This document shows, one piece after another, positions 42,600 to 52,803 of a stretch of 64,000 nt of DNA. The stretch is from assembly GCA_030035585.1 (NCBI GenBank), contig CM057462.1:120709234-120773233 (forward strand), given 5' to 3'. The stretch's first letter is position 1; each line of letters opens with the position of its first letter. A program made the position numbers and the translations under genes. This stretch comes from Dugong dugon (lineage: Eukaryota; Chordata; Mammalia; Sirenia; Dugongidae). The notes under the pieces are model-generated. The model was given only the letters and a program-made list of their open reading frames with translations, had not been told where the DNA came from and ran no database searches.

Positions 42600-43500
42600 A
42601 GCCCCTTCAGATGAAAGATACTAAAAAGGGTCAAAGATAAAGCAAAATACAACAAATAGAAAAGGTTGACAGACAACCTTTAGATTGGGGGAATGTAGGA
42701 AGACATTTCCCACGTGTAAAAATGTAAAATTACTTTCTGAATAGTAAGCCTTGTACAAATAATTTTGTGACATCAGTGGCTGATAGAAAACACATTAACA
42801 TGGAGAGCAGGAAGCAAGTTAATAATCTGAATTTTAAAGGGGCATTCTTTTCTGACAGCTCAGAATTGTTTTATAAATTTTTAAGAAATGTTAATAGGTG
42901 TCTGACGTGAACGATTAAAGGAGAACTATTTAGTATTGCAAAATGAATAAAAGCTTTAAGATGTCTCTGCACCACTGTGGGTAGAAACAAAAGTGCTAAA
43001 ATTGGAATAATAAATTGGGACATTGCTGTTTCATAAAAGAAGAATATCTGAGAGCTATCCCTCCACAAATAGAATGCTCTTAACTGTGATGGGCCTGGAA
43101 GGTAAGGGATCTAAACTTTAAGAAAAGTGTTGATAGGAAAATGCTTCCTGAGGCTTATAACAGGTATTGTGACTTGTGCAGGAGAAAGGAACAGCATCTT
43201 AACCAGCTACCGTGGCCTCATCTTCCTTTCTCCTCCCTTTCTCTTCCTTTTAGAAGTACAGTTTCTGTTGAGTACATTTGCTGCTTCTTATAGGCGTGAT
43301 GACTCCTTCATCATATATGTAATACTGTTTTCCAAAATTACCACTTCTTAAATGTAGTGCTTTTGAAATCACAGGTCTCCATTGAAAAGTACTCACGATG
43401 GCACATACTTGAAAATAACCTCACCCTTCACAGAACATATACTGAAGTGAGCTTGGGAAAATGGTTATAACATAAGATGTCCATTTTCTTCTTCTGTAAC
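42600..43500. other. No recognised element or gene
   Basis: About 0.9 kb of mixed composition. No clear repeat, exon or motif identified. Confidence 0.4.
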
Positions 43501-43510
43501 TAACCCTACC

Positions 43511-43718
43511 AGTACTAATTGCTGTCGAGTTGATTCCAACTCATGGTGACCCCATGTCTTTCAGAGTAGAAATGCCTTCTATAGGGTTTTCATGGCTGTG
43601 ACCTTTCAGAAGCAGATTGCCAGGGCTTTCTTCTAAGGCATCTCTGGGTGAGTTTGAACTGCTAACCTTTCAGTTAGTAGCCAGCGCTTTACCCATTCGC
43701 ATCACCCAGGGACTTTCT
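43511..43718 (-). mobile_element. AfroSINE, long type
   Basis: gtactaattgctgtcgagtt, gattccaactcatggtgacc, agaagcagattgccagggct and gaactgctaacctttcagtt, ending catcacccagggac. Confidence 0.9.
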
Positions 43719-44189
43719 ACAGTGTAGAAATACCACCGACACCAAGAACTTCATTCTGTAATTTAGAAGAACAACAACAAAAAAAAAAAAAAACCTCCCA
43801 ACTCTCCATGTTTCCTAGGAAAACATCTTAGAGTAGTTTACACTCTATTTTGGAAAGAACAGAGGTGCTTGTCCATAGTTATGAATTCGCTGGGGCAGGG
43901 GGGAAGAGGGAGCAAAAATTACAGATATTCATTAAATATCATTATTTTTCTTTCCTCAGGTGGTTACTCTTCGTGGAGATGAATTTAACCAAATTTCTGA
44001 TGGAGTGGGAAACTGAGGTGTTACAGGACAGATCATCTGATTGGATCTTTCAGAGTTTGAAATTTAATTCTAGTAAAATAAATGCCACAGTGATTGATTG
44101 GAAGAATGTTTGAAACTCTCACAAACAGATTATCTCTTATTGTCCTCTCTCAGATATATCTTTGAAGACAAGGCTTGTCCAATTTTGCA

Positions 44190-44610
44190 TGAATAGTTTA
44201 ACAAATTATGACCTATCTATGTACTATAAAGCTATTAAAAATGAAGACACAGATAAGTTGTTTTTATGTCTTTTTATAGCAGCTTTTTTATCCCGCTCAA
44301 AATTTTATACAGAACCCTAAACCACAGAGAAAATCAAAGGGAGTTGTTCTGGTATAATCCCAATCGGGGATTTGGAACACTGTCCACTTGTTCTCTTTGA
44401 TGCTGTGGACCATACTCTAAGGCATTCTCTGGAGCACAGTTTGAAAACCATATTGTATATCAAAATGCTATTAATGGTTATATATGGATGGTGAGATTAG
44501 AGGTGATTTTTATTTCTTTCATTTTTCTTTCTGTACTTTTTTAAGTTTCCACAAAAAAATGTATTTTTTTATAAAAAGAAAAAAACAGTCACATTTATAT
44601 TTTATGAAAG
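44190..44610 (+). mobile_element. Old L1M 3' end relic (probable)
   Basis: tatgtactataaagctatta and, after an unclear middle, ggatggtgagattagaggtg, atttttatttctttcatttt and ttaagtttccacaaaaaaat match the ancient L1M 3' terminus (..ggtgggattatgggtgatttttatt..). Confidence 0.6.
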
Positions 44611-45410
44611 ACAAATTTAAGGAAACTGAAAAGGGTATAGAACTCAAGTCTCTGACTCCTATCAGAGGACAAGTAAGTGATAAAACAAAGGACTCATTCT
44701 GATCACTTTGGGACCGTTTGAGAACAGAGAATTGCGGGAGAGGGAAATCTGGTCTGAGTTCAAAGGCTTGTGCTTTCTTTTTCTTCACCAGAGGTGTCAG
44801 CAGTGAATCAACACGGTTTACTTTAACTTCCAGCCTAGATGCTCTTCAGTGGCTCCCAGCAGATACAGTGGCCAAGTCTGCTCTCCTGCTGCTTAAAATC
44901 CAAAACCAAATCTGACTTCATTCTGAGAACTCCAGGGCTCTGGTTACATAGCCTTATGGGCACCGGGGGTGGTCACTTTCAAGAGGTGTGATGGGAACTG
45001 CCTGCAGCTTTTTCCACTTGAAGCCGGTTCTACCCTTACCTTTGCTAAGCTGCCACCTTTGCCTTTTTTACTCTCACATCTTTGCTGACACCTTTGCTCA
45101 AACACAGCTATCTCATCTCTGAGTACTGTTTCCTGGGTTAGTTTTCCCCTTAGCCTGATTTCCCTGCAAGTCCGCAGCCAGACCACAGCGACCATTTCAT
45201 GGGGTTTAAGCTGACAGTGACCTCAAAGAGTCAACAGTGTGATGGGGCCATCCTAAGAGCAAATAACCTAGAAGTTAGAAAAGTTTCAACCTTGGAGTCA
45301 AGCAGACAAAAACTCCCACTTAGCCATTTTCTTGCAGTATGTCTGCTGTCAGATTACTCAGTCTCTCTAAGACTCATATTTTTTTCACTTAATGAGGATA
45401 ATGAATAAAG

Positions 45411-45590
45411 CAGGCCCTGCGTGGCAAAAATGGTTAAGCGCTCGACTACTAACCAAAAAGTTGGCGATTCAAAACCGCCCAGAGAAGCCTCGAAAGAAAG
45501 GCCTGGTGATCTGCTTCCAAAAGATCACAACCTTGAAAACCATATGGAGCAATTCTACTCTGCAACACATGAGATCACCATGACGACAGG
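45411..45590 (+). mobile_element. AfroSINE, tail degraded
   Basis: aggccctgcgtggcaaaaat, ctactaaccaaaaagttggc, gaaaggcctggtgatctgct and ctactctgcaacacatgaga, then gacgacaggttgggg. The end is altered and no clear duplication is seen. Confidence 0.85.
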
Positions 45591-45954
45591 TTGGGGAAGT
45601 GTGGGCCCCAGATGATCCTTGGAAAGTGGACTCTGGCTCTAAAAATGAGCTGAAAGTCAGCTTCAAAAGGCAAGATCCAAACTGCAAGCCAGGCAGATTG
45701 TCCAACAGAGGTGTAAGCCTGAAGAAGCTGGCTAGAGAGTCAGAAAACTGGGAAAAGGGAAAAGGGGAGTCCTCAGGGAACTGGACTGATAATGAAGATT
45801 GGAACGGAGATGGAGGCAGTGGGGACTTTCTGAGATGCTAAAATGCACTCTTTGTGGCTTTTCTAGGGCCCCTGTGGTTCAGGCATGGGATGGCATGAGA
45901 TTCATCTGCTCATTCATTAATTTATTTATTCAACAAATAGGTATTGATTACCAT

Positions 45955-46125
45955 GGAGCCCTGGTGGTGCAGTGGTTAAGAGTTTGGCTGCTAAAAAAAG
46001 GTTGGTAGTTTTAATCTGCCAACTGCTCCTTGGAAACCCTATGGGGCAGTTCTGCTCTGTCCTGTAGGGTCGCTATGGGTCAGAATCAACTCAACAACAA
46101 CAGGTTTTTTTGTTTAGTTTTTTTG
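45955..46125 (+). mobile_element. AfroSINE 1 of 3 in a serial cluster (short type)
   Basis: gagccctggtggtgcagtgg, ggttggtagttttaatctgc, ctccttggaaaccctatggg and tcgctatgggtcagaatcaa, ending in T-rich gtttttttgtttagttttttt. Confidence 0.9.
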
Positions 46126-46137
46126 ACCTTGTCTGTG

Positions 46138-46355
46138 AGGAGCCCTGGTGTCACAGTGCTTAAGTGTTCAGCTGCTCACCGAAAGTTCAGAGATTTGAAC
46201 CTACCAGTGGCTCTGTGGGAGAAAGATGTGGCAGTCCACTTCTGTAAAGATTTACAGCCTTGAAATCCCTATGGGGCAGTTCTACCCTGTCCTATAGGGT
46301 CGCTATGAGTCAGAATCAGCTCAACAGCAACAGGTTTGGTTTGGGTTTTTTGGTT
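46138..46355 (+). mobile_element. AfroSINE 2 of 3 (long type)
   Basis: gagccctggtgtcacagtgc, agatttgaacctaccagtgg, agaaagatgtggcagtccac and tcgctatgagtcagaatcag. A perfect 12-bp duplication, accttgtctgtg, lies at 46126-46137 and 46356-46367. Confidence 0.93.
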
Positions 46356-46367
46356 ACCTTGTCTGTG

Positions 46368-46512
46368 TTTAATTAAGAGCTTGGCTGCTAACCAAAACGT
46401 CAGCAGTTTGAATCCACTAGTTGCTCCTTGGAAACCCTATGAGGCAGTTCTACTCTGTCTTACAGGCTCGCTATGAGTGAGAATCAACTCGATGGCAAAC
46501 GGGTTTGGTTTG
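46368..46512 (+). mobile_element. AfroSINE 3 of 3 (5'-truncated, short type)
   Basis: It starts inside the head (aattaagagcttggctgcta), then ccaaaacgtcagcagtttga, ctccttggaaaccctatgag and cgctatgagtgagaatcaac. Flanked by accttgtctgtg (46356-46367) and actttgtctgtg (46513-46524). Confidence 0.9.
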
Positions 46513-46696
46513 ACTTTGTCTGTGTTAGGCAGAGTGGCTGGTGCTACAGATAGAACAATGAGTGAGACACAAACCCTGTCCTGAACGAGTTCAAGTCTGG
46601 TGGGGGAAACCCACAGGTCAACAGCCGATCACAAAGCAGTATATATGATAAGTGGTCCTGAGGGATCACAGAAAAAGGGCCTACCCAGGGGCTGAT

Positions 46697-46858
46697 CAAC
46701 CAGTAAGCAAGGTACACACAGGCTTAATTGTGTTTACTTACTAATTTGTAGTGCACAAATTCACGTGGGTTTCACCACATCAAAGATGTGAAATTGTGCG
46801 CCACAAATTAGTGAGTAAGCACAAGAAAGCCCTTGTGTACCTTGCTTATTGGGTAATC
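46697..46858. repeat. ~160-bp palindrome, possible MITE
   Basis: The left arm aaccagtaagcaaggtacac..ttactaatttgtagtgcaca is mirrored by the right arm tgtgcgccacaaattagtga..gtgtaccttgcttattgggt, with a short loop around gtttcaccacatcaaa. Arms match at about 80 percent. It lies in the L2 relic. Fully palindromic short elements are typical of non-autonomous DNA transposons, but I cannot name this one. Confidence 0.75.
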
Positions 46859-47022
46859 CATCCCTATGAACCCCCTTGGCTGGGTGGGTAAGGAAAGCTT
46901 CCTAGCGAGACGGCATCTAGGCTGACCTTAAAGCTGAACTAGCCAGAAAGAGCAGGAGGAGAGGGGCAGGTAGGGACAGCTAGAGGAAACTCTCCTGTAT
47001 TTATGGACTGCTAGTATTTTAG

Positions 47023-47209
47023 TGGAAACCCTGGTGGTGTAGTGGTTAAGAGCTATGGCTGCTAACCAAGAAGTCAGCAGTTCAAACCCACCAGGTGCTC
47101 CTTGGAAACCCTGTGGGGCAGTTCTACCCTGTCTTATAGGGTTGCTATAGGGTCTGACCATGAGTCGGAATTGACAGGACAGCAGCAGGTTTTTTTCTTT
47201 GTTTGTTTT
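47023..47209 (+). mobile_element. AfroSINE, short type with a tail duplication
   Basis: gaaaccctggtggtgtagtg, agcagttcaaacccaccagg and gggttgctatagggtctgac, then a second ccatgagtcggaattgacag. The tail junction is partly duplicated. Target duplication tagtattttag (47012-47022) / tagtatttcag (47210-47220). Confidence 0.92.
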
Positions 47210-47858
47210 TAGTATTTCAGTGTGGATAAATGGAGGGGAATAGAAGATGAGGCTGGACAGGGGGAGGGCAGAGGCAAATCCTAAAGGTCATTGTTTGTCA
47301 GGGTAAAGTTTGGACTTTACTGAAGACAATGGGCAGCCAAAGAAAAGCTGTAGGCGTGACATGATCGGATTGAATTTCAGAAAGATCATTCTGGTTTCAG
47401 TGTAGAGAACAGATCAGAGAAGGGCATGCACGAGGGGCAGGGAAATCAGTAAGGAGGGTGTTTCAGCAATCTGAGAGAGAAGTGACTTTGTGGCCTTAAC
47501 TAGCTAGTGGCAGTGGGCATGAGTGGGCAGACCCAGAGAATCTAGGAGGAGCTGGAAAGACTAGAGAACCATCTGGATAGACAGCGTGAAGAAAAGGGAG
47601 GACTCCAGCTTGAGTAATCCGGTGGATACTAACGGCAGCCGCTGAGATTCGGGCCACAGAGGAAATGAGATACAGCTGGGCATGGGGCAATGCAGGAAAA
47701 TAATTCTGCAGTGGTGTATCTCTCTTTTTGGTGAGTCAGCATGCTTCATAAGACTGAAAATAAATCATGCATGTGCTAATAGTGTTGCTGGGGGAGAAAA
47801 AGTTTCCCCATCCCCTAAGATTGGAAAACAATGAATTAAATGAAACTAAATAGTGGCT

Positions 47859-48063
47859 AAGGAGCGCTGGTGGCACAATGGTTAAGCGCTTGGCTGCTAA
47901 CCAAAAGTTTGCTGGTTCAAACCCCCCCAGCCACTCCGCAGGAGAAAGACCTGATGATCTCCTTCCACAAAGTTTACAGTCCAGAAAACCCTACTGCGCA
48001 GTTCTTCTCTGTCACATTGGGTTGCTATGAGTTGAATATTGACTCCACAGCACCCAACAACAA
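47859..48063 (+). mobile_element. AfroSINE, long type
   Basis: aggagcgctggtggcacaat, ggctgctaaccaaaagtttg and agaaagacctgatgatctcc, ending acccaacaacaa. Target duplication taaatagtggct (47847-47858) / taaacagtggct (48064-48075). Confidence 0.92.
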
Positions 48064-48069
48064 TAAACA

Positions 48070-48295
48070 GTGGCTTGCATGTTGCTATGGTGTTTCAGGG
48101 GAGCTTCCAGACTAAGACAAACTAAGAAGAAAGGCCTGGTGAAGCACCCCTGAAAATCAGCCAGTGAAAACCCTATGGGTCACATGATCTGATCTACAAA
48201 TGATCATGGGGATGGCAAAGGATCGGGCAGCATTTTGTTCCACTGTGCATGGGGTTACCGTGAGTCAGGGTGTAACATCAGTAACAGTTTTTGTT
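48070..48295 (+). mobile_element. tRNA-Gly-type SINE, lacking its head
   Basis: gtggcttgcatgttgctatg, gaaaggcctggtgaagcacc, aaaatcagccagtgaaaacc, ggatggcaaaggatcgggca and gcattttgttccactgtgca follow the body and long RTE tail of the SINE at 5757 (aaggcttgcatgttgctatg..ggatggtgcaggaccaggca). The tRNA-Gly part is missing. Confidence 0.8.
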
Positions 48296-48532
48296 ATCTG
48301 AGAACTTCTCAAAGCCCTTAATATCCTAACTGGGATACAATCTGCTGTATTTATCAAATCTATTTGATCCCTTTCCTCCTCCCCTCCCATCACACAACAT
48401 CTATTGATATTTCCTGTAAAGGTGTTTCTCAGAATGGTGTTACTCAAAGTGTGGCCCACAGACAAGCAGTGGTATGCAAACTGTTAATAGTCCATGACAA
48501 GGCAAGTAGAAGTCAAGACTTAAACTTTTAAG

Positions 48533-48645
48533 AAGCCCTGGTGGCTCAGTGGTTAAGCATTTGGTTGCTAACTGAAAGGTCAGTAGTTCGAATCCCTCAG
48601 TGGTTCCGTGGGAGAAAACACCTGGCAATCTGCTCCTGTAAAGAT
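48533..48645 (+). mobile_element. AfroSINE 5' half, arm of an inverted pair
   Basis: aagccctggtggctcagtgg, ctgaaaggtcagtagttcga and gagaaaacacctggcaatct, ending at taaagatt, where an inverted SINE begins. Confidence 0.88.
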
Positions 48646-48859
48646 TCCAAAAACCAAACCCATTGCCACTGAGTCTATTCCAACTCTTAGTGACCCTATA
48701 GGAAAGAGTCGAACTGCCCCCACAGGGTTTCCAAGGCAAGGCGTAAATCTTTATGGAAGCAGATTGCCACATCTTTCTCCCGAAGAGCCGATGGTGGGTT
48801 TCAGTTGCAGACCTTTTTGTTAGCAGCTGAGTGCTTAACCACTGGGCCACCCAGACTCC
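48646..48859 (-). mobile_element. AfroSINE, complete, inverted against its neighbour
   Basis: ccaaaaaccaaacccattgc, ctgagtctattccaactctt, gaagcagattgccacatctt and ttgttagcagctgagtgctt, ending caccagactcct-like. It is directly adjoined to the plus-strand half at 48533-48645. Confidence 0.9.
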
Positions 48860-49127
48860 TATTCCCATACACAACAAGAAACTTTTAAAGGTAATCTGAT
48901 ACAGTAATTTTGTGTTTTTGAATCTAATAATAAAAATATCTGGGCTTGTGTTTTGTATGTCTTTTTTCTTTGTTTCACTTTTATAGTAATTCATTCTTAT
49001 TGTGTTTTATAAAAACATCAGGCATTGAAGAATTAAAAGTATACTAAATAAATAATAATAAAAGCTGGTCCTTACCACAGGTAGTTTGAGAAGCACTGTC
49101 TCAGAAGACACCATGGGAAACATGCTG

Positions 49128-49480
49128 GATCAGTGGCTCTCAACCTTGGCTGCCATTTTGATCTCCTGAGGAGCATTAAAAAATACAGATTCTGGGTCCC
49201 AGATTATGATGTAATTGGTCTGGGGAGCAGCTTGGACACTGGGATTTTTAAAAGCTACCCCTGTGATTTTAATGTGTGCTAAGGTGGAGCCCTAGTGGCA
49301 CAGTGGTTGAGTGCTCGGCTACTAACCAAAAGGTCAGCAGTTCGAATCCACTAGCTACTCCTTGGAAACCCTATGGGGCAGTTCTACTCTGTCCTAAATG
49401 GTCACTATGAGTCGGAATCAACCAGACGGCAATGGATTTGGTTTGGGTTTTAAGGTGGAGAACTCACTGTGCTGGAGGGA
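49128..49480 (+). mobile_element. MER5-like hAT MITE, split by an AfroSINE
   Basis: cagtggctctcaaccttggc, ctgaggagcattaaaaaata, cagattctgggtcccagatt and gggatttttaaaagctaccc match the MER5 group (CAGTGGTTCTCAAC...TCTGGGTCC). The right part lies after the SINE (49452 onward). Confidence 0.75.
49289..49451 (+). mobile_element. AfroSINE, short type, in MER5-like MITE
   Basis: gccctagtggcacagtggtt, agcagttcgaatccactagc and cactatgagtcggaatcaac, ending ggtttgggtttt. Target duplication aaggtgga at 49281-49288 and 49452-49459. Confidence 0.92.
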
Positions 49481-49549
49481 ATACTTGGACCTCTTGGTGT
49501 TTTAGGTTTTACCCTCATACACCTGGGTAAGGATAAAAGGTGGGGATGA

Positions 49550-49768
49550 TGGTTCTCAGCCCGGCCTGCTCAGATGAATCACCAGGACACTTTTAAAAGA
49601 ACTCATACCTGGGCCTTACCCAAACCAATTAAATCAGAATCTTTGGTGGTGTGTCGTGGGCACTCATATTTTAATAAAACTGTTCTAGGAAAAAAATCAA
49701 ACCAGTTGGCTGTCGAGTCGATTCCAACTAGGTCATTCCAAAAGGCAGCCAGGGTTGAGAAGCACTGG
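49550..49768 (+). mobile_element. Second MER5-like hAT MITE
   Basis: gatggttctcagcccggcct, gaatcaccaggacactttta, acctgggccttacccaaacc and gggttgagaagcactgggtt. Terminal inverted repeat ggttctcag / ctgagaacc-like. A ~35-bp AfroSINE tail piece (minus strand) sits at 49697-49731. Confidence 0.72.
49697..49731 (-). mobile_element. AfroSINE tail stub
   Basis: aatcaaaccagttggctgtc followed by gagtcgattccaact only. An extreme 5'-truncation in the MER5-like MITE. Confidence 0.75.
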
Positions 49769-49909
49769 GTTAGGAAGTCCGGTTGCAGATGGGACAATTA
49801 AAAGTGGGAAGGCCAGTCCATTGCTTTCCCCAAGATTCTTGGGGTTTCAAGTCTTTTACCTCTGCTGGGTCTACACAGCCAGGCAGCCAGAGTCTGTAGC
49901 TGGGAGAGT

Positions 49910-49935
49910 TGGGGTGTGTGTGTGTGTCTGTGTGG
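49910..49935. repeat. (GT)n short repeat
   Basis: gtgtgtgtgtgtctgtgtgg. Confidence 0.75.
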
Positions 49936-49979
49936 TGTATGTAGAGCACTCTGAGCCTCACCACAGAGACTAGTGACAA

Positions 49980-50930
49980 GCTGAAAGGTCCAGACCCCAA
50001 AGCAGCTTCGAATTCTTGTGTTTAGCCCTCTTCTCCCTCCTGGCTGATGCTGTGTCTTCTAGGAGGCTGCACCACTTATGCTTATTTCCATTGAACCGAA
50101 GTGACCCCCAAGAGGCAGGTTTTCTGAGAGAGGGGAAACAACTATGCCTCTTTATGCCTGAAGTTTTAGTCTGTTGTGCTGAGCAACCACTTTCAGCCCC
50201 GCGGCAGCTGTGTTTCGCCATGTTCCATCACTTCCTAATGCGTCGTCTGAAAGAGTCCAGCTGTTTATTTCCATCAGTCGCTGAAAAGGATGCCTTTTAC
50301 TCGGGGAAAGCACAAATGCATTAGGACTTCTTATCTGGGAGGAAGAAAGAGAGGGGAGAGGAGAGACACATGTGTATTGAAGACCGGCTTTGGCATTTAC
50401 CGGTAAAAGATGAGGACAAATAATTACAGCTATTTGTTTAAAAATGTATTTGTAGGAGAACGATGGGACAAGCCTGGCAGCAACTGAATATGCCTGTTTC
50501 ATTGGCACACTGCAAGGTGTGATGAAGGTTATTTCTCACAATCCTAACACTGGGACTCTCCGTTGTCTTGTTGCATGGCTGCCATCAATTCTACCAAATG
50601 CTACAGGACAGTGGTGTTTGAAATATTTTTAAGCATAATTTTGTGTTGAAATTCTTGGTTTAAAAATGTGTTTTAAATAAAATCAGACTTCAAAACCAAA
50701 GAAATGTTTAATAACAACAACAGCTCAATAAGTAAGAAAACACTCCACACCCCCAGGGCACTCAGCCTTAGAGAAAACAAATGAAATTAAGCTTATTTAA
50801 AGTGTCAAAATTTGGTTTCTGGTTGAAAAAATTTGTAGATGATTTGGGCTATATAGAAGGTGGTAGTTGTTTGGGGGACGGACGTTTGGTGGTGTTGTAA
50901 ACTGTTCAGCAGTTGTAGTTTTGTTATTGT
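49980..50930. other. Single-copy segment, no gene assigned
   Basis: No repeat recognised. Overlapping long frames occur on both strands (50016-50324 plus, 102 codons; 50152-50508 minus, 118 codons), with moderate GC. I see no protein family match and no flanking splice pattern, so a conserved noncoding element is as likely as an exon. Confidence 0.4.
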
Positions 50931-50934
50931 TGCT

Positions 50935-51115
50935 TTTATACAACTTAATCATTCATCAAAAATATTTATTGAGTACCTAGGCATTGTGCTAGGCTCTGAA
51001 ATTTCAATCTGTAATGAGAAAGGCAGACATCACTGTCTTCATGGAGCTTAAACTTTGATGGAGAAAATAACCGTTAATTAAATAATTCATTACAATCGTG
51101 AAGCAGTCCATTAAA
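50935..51115 (-). mobile_element. L2 LINE 3' fragment
   Basis: aatcattcatcaaaaatatt, tattgagtacctaggcattg, tgctaggctctgaaatttca and cttcatggagcttaaacttt form the antisense L2 terminus. Confidence 0.7.
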
Positions 51116-51519
51116 CTTTATGTAATTGTTCCTTCCTCTTCCCTTAAAAAAAAAAAAAAAAAAAGTATTGTCTTCCTTCTTTCCTTCTTTTCTTCCTTTC
51201 TTAAAAAGCCATTAGGTAGGTCCCAATAAGGTAGGCAGCCCATGAGTTGGAGGTAGGCCTGAGCAGGGATTGCTGCCTGAAGAAGAAGGGGACAGCAGCC
51301 CAGGAGCCAGAGATTGGCTGCATACAGAGAGACTGAACAAATAAGTAAATATATTGAAGGTAAATCTGAACCATCAGAGAAGGGAGACACGAATATAGAA
51401 AGAAGAAAAGCTAGAACAAACCCTGTAATTTTCAATTGTAATTGGAGGTATTGTTAATGCTATATACAATACATACAGATAGAGAAATAGAGATGTAAGT
51501 ATCTGTGTATAAATACATA

Positions 51520-52107
51520 CATGTATTTTCCAGGTCTGTCAACTGAAAGGAAATGGGATACCCTAGCAGCAATGAACACACCTACTGCCCAGATCTTGGT
51601 TTCTGAACACCTCTCCCCACTAAAAGGAAACCGGGCTCCTTGGAGAAATGGCTGATCCTAGGGTTGGGGCAGGGAAATGACAAGATGAACCTGGACTATC
51701 TTTTTATGCCAGAAAGTACTAAAAGAATGATGAGGACTGTTAAAAGAACATGAAGAGCAGCTTGAAGGGGCTACCACAAGCCAAATCTGGGAAAATTCAA
51801 GCATCAAAATAAATACCAATTGGCAATGGATCATAACTTAATGAACAAAATAGGAACCTCTGAGTCCACACTGACATAAATAAATGGGGAGAAGAGATTG
51901 CTCCTCCTTATGGTAGACAGCCAATTGTAGAATGTAGAATGAATGATAGGATTAGAAAATTACCTCTTGGCATCAGTAATAATTATAGTAATAATTAATT
52001 CAGGCAAGAAACATCAATGGCTGCTAAAACTCGTGGGTGAACGTGGGATAAGTTACAGGAGTTTCCACAGTCTCAAAGTATCTCTCCACAAAATATTTAC
52101 TAATTAC
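51520..52107 (+). mobile_element. Old L1M 3' UTR, left part
   Basis: aaatgggataccctagcagc, ggatcataacttaatgaaca and tctgagtccacactgacata match the ancient L1M 3' region. It continues after the LTR at 52804. Confidence 0.6.
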
Positions 52108-52803
52108 TGTGGCAGGCAGAATAACAGTCCCTGAAAGATGTCCACATCCTAATCCTGGAATTTATGAACATGTTACCTTACCTAGCAAAGGGATTTTGCA
52201 GGTATGATTAAGGGTATTTATCTTAAGATAACGAAAATTATCTTGAGGTGGGGAGATTATCCAGATGGGCCCGATGTAATAACAAGAATCCTTATAAGTG
52301 AAAGAAGGAGGCAGTACAGTTAGAGAAGGAGATGTGAAGCAGGGGTCAGAATCAAGAAAGATTTGAATATGCTACACTGCTAGCTTTGAAGATGGAGAAA
52401 GTGGCCACAAGCCAAGGAATGTAGATAGCCTATAACAAAAAAAAAAACAAAAAAACAAAATCATTGCCATTGAGTCAATTCTGACTCATAGCAACTCTAT
52501 AGGACAGAGTAAAACTACCCCATAGAGTTTCCAGGGAGTGGCTGGTGGATTCAAACTGCTGACCTTTTGGTTAACAGCCAAGTTCTTAACCACTGCACCA
52601 CGATAGCCTATAGAAACTGGAAATACAAGGAAACAGATTCTTCCCTAGAGCCTCCAAAAGGAACACAGCCCTACTGTCTAACACCTTTATTTCAGCCCAA
52701 TGAGACCCATTTCAGACTTTTGATTTCCAGAACTATAAGATAAACCTGTGTTGTTTTAAGTCACTAAACTTGTAGTGATTTGTTACAGCAACAAACTAAT
52801 ACG
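52108..52803 (+). mobile_element. MLT1-type MaLR solo LTR (fossil), with SINE inside
   Basis: It begins tgtggcaggcagaataacag and runs through tttgcaggtatgattaaggg, attatccagatgggcccgat, gtggccacaagccaaggaat, gaacacagccctactgtcta and cagaactataagataaacct to aacaaactaatac. About 530 bp without the AfroSINE at 52435. Same family as 299-682. Eutherian age; no internal region. Confidence 0.88.
52435..52601 (-). mobile_element. AfroSINE inserted in the MLT1 LTR
   Basis: aaaatcattgccattgagtc, gactcatagcaactctatag and ccttttggttaacagccaag, ending ccactgcacca. Short type. Perfect 11-bp target duplication gatagcctata at 52424-52434 and 52602-52612. Confidence 0.94.

Larger units (their letters stand above)
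45903..47560 (-). mobile_element. L2 LINE relic, invaded by four SINEs and a palindrome
   Basis: Pieces in antisense L2 order: cattaatttatttattcaac (45912), gatagaacaatgagtgagac (46552), ggctgaccttaaagctgaac (46920), aaagtttggactttactgaa (47305), gtgacatgatcggattgaat (47357) and agaaagatcattctggtttc (47380). The element spans about 0.75 kb once the insertions at 45955-46512, 46697-46858 and 47023-47209 are removed. Confidence 0.72.

Noticed and set aside
43850-44113. Possible exon after ctttcctcag at 43960
   Set aside because: A polypyrimidine-AG precedes it, but there is no matching donor, no recognised protein family and only an 87-codon frame.
48440-48994. 184-codon minus-strand frame, the longest host-like candidate
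   Set aside because: It runs across the inverted AfroSINE pair, whose sequence supplies most of the frame.
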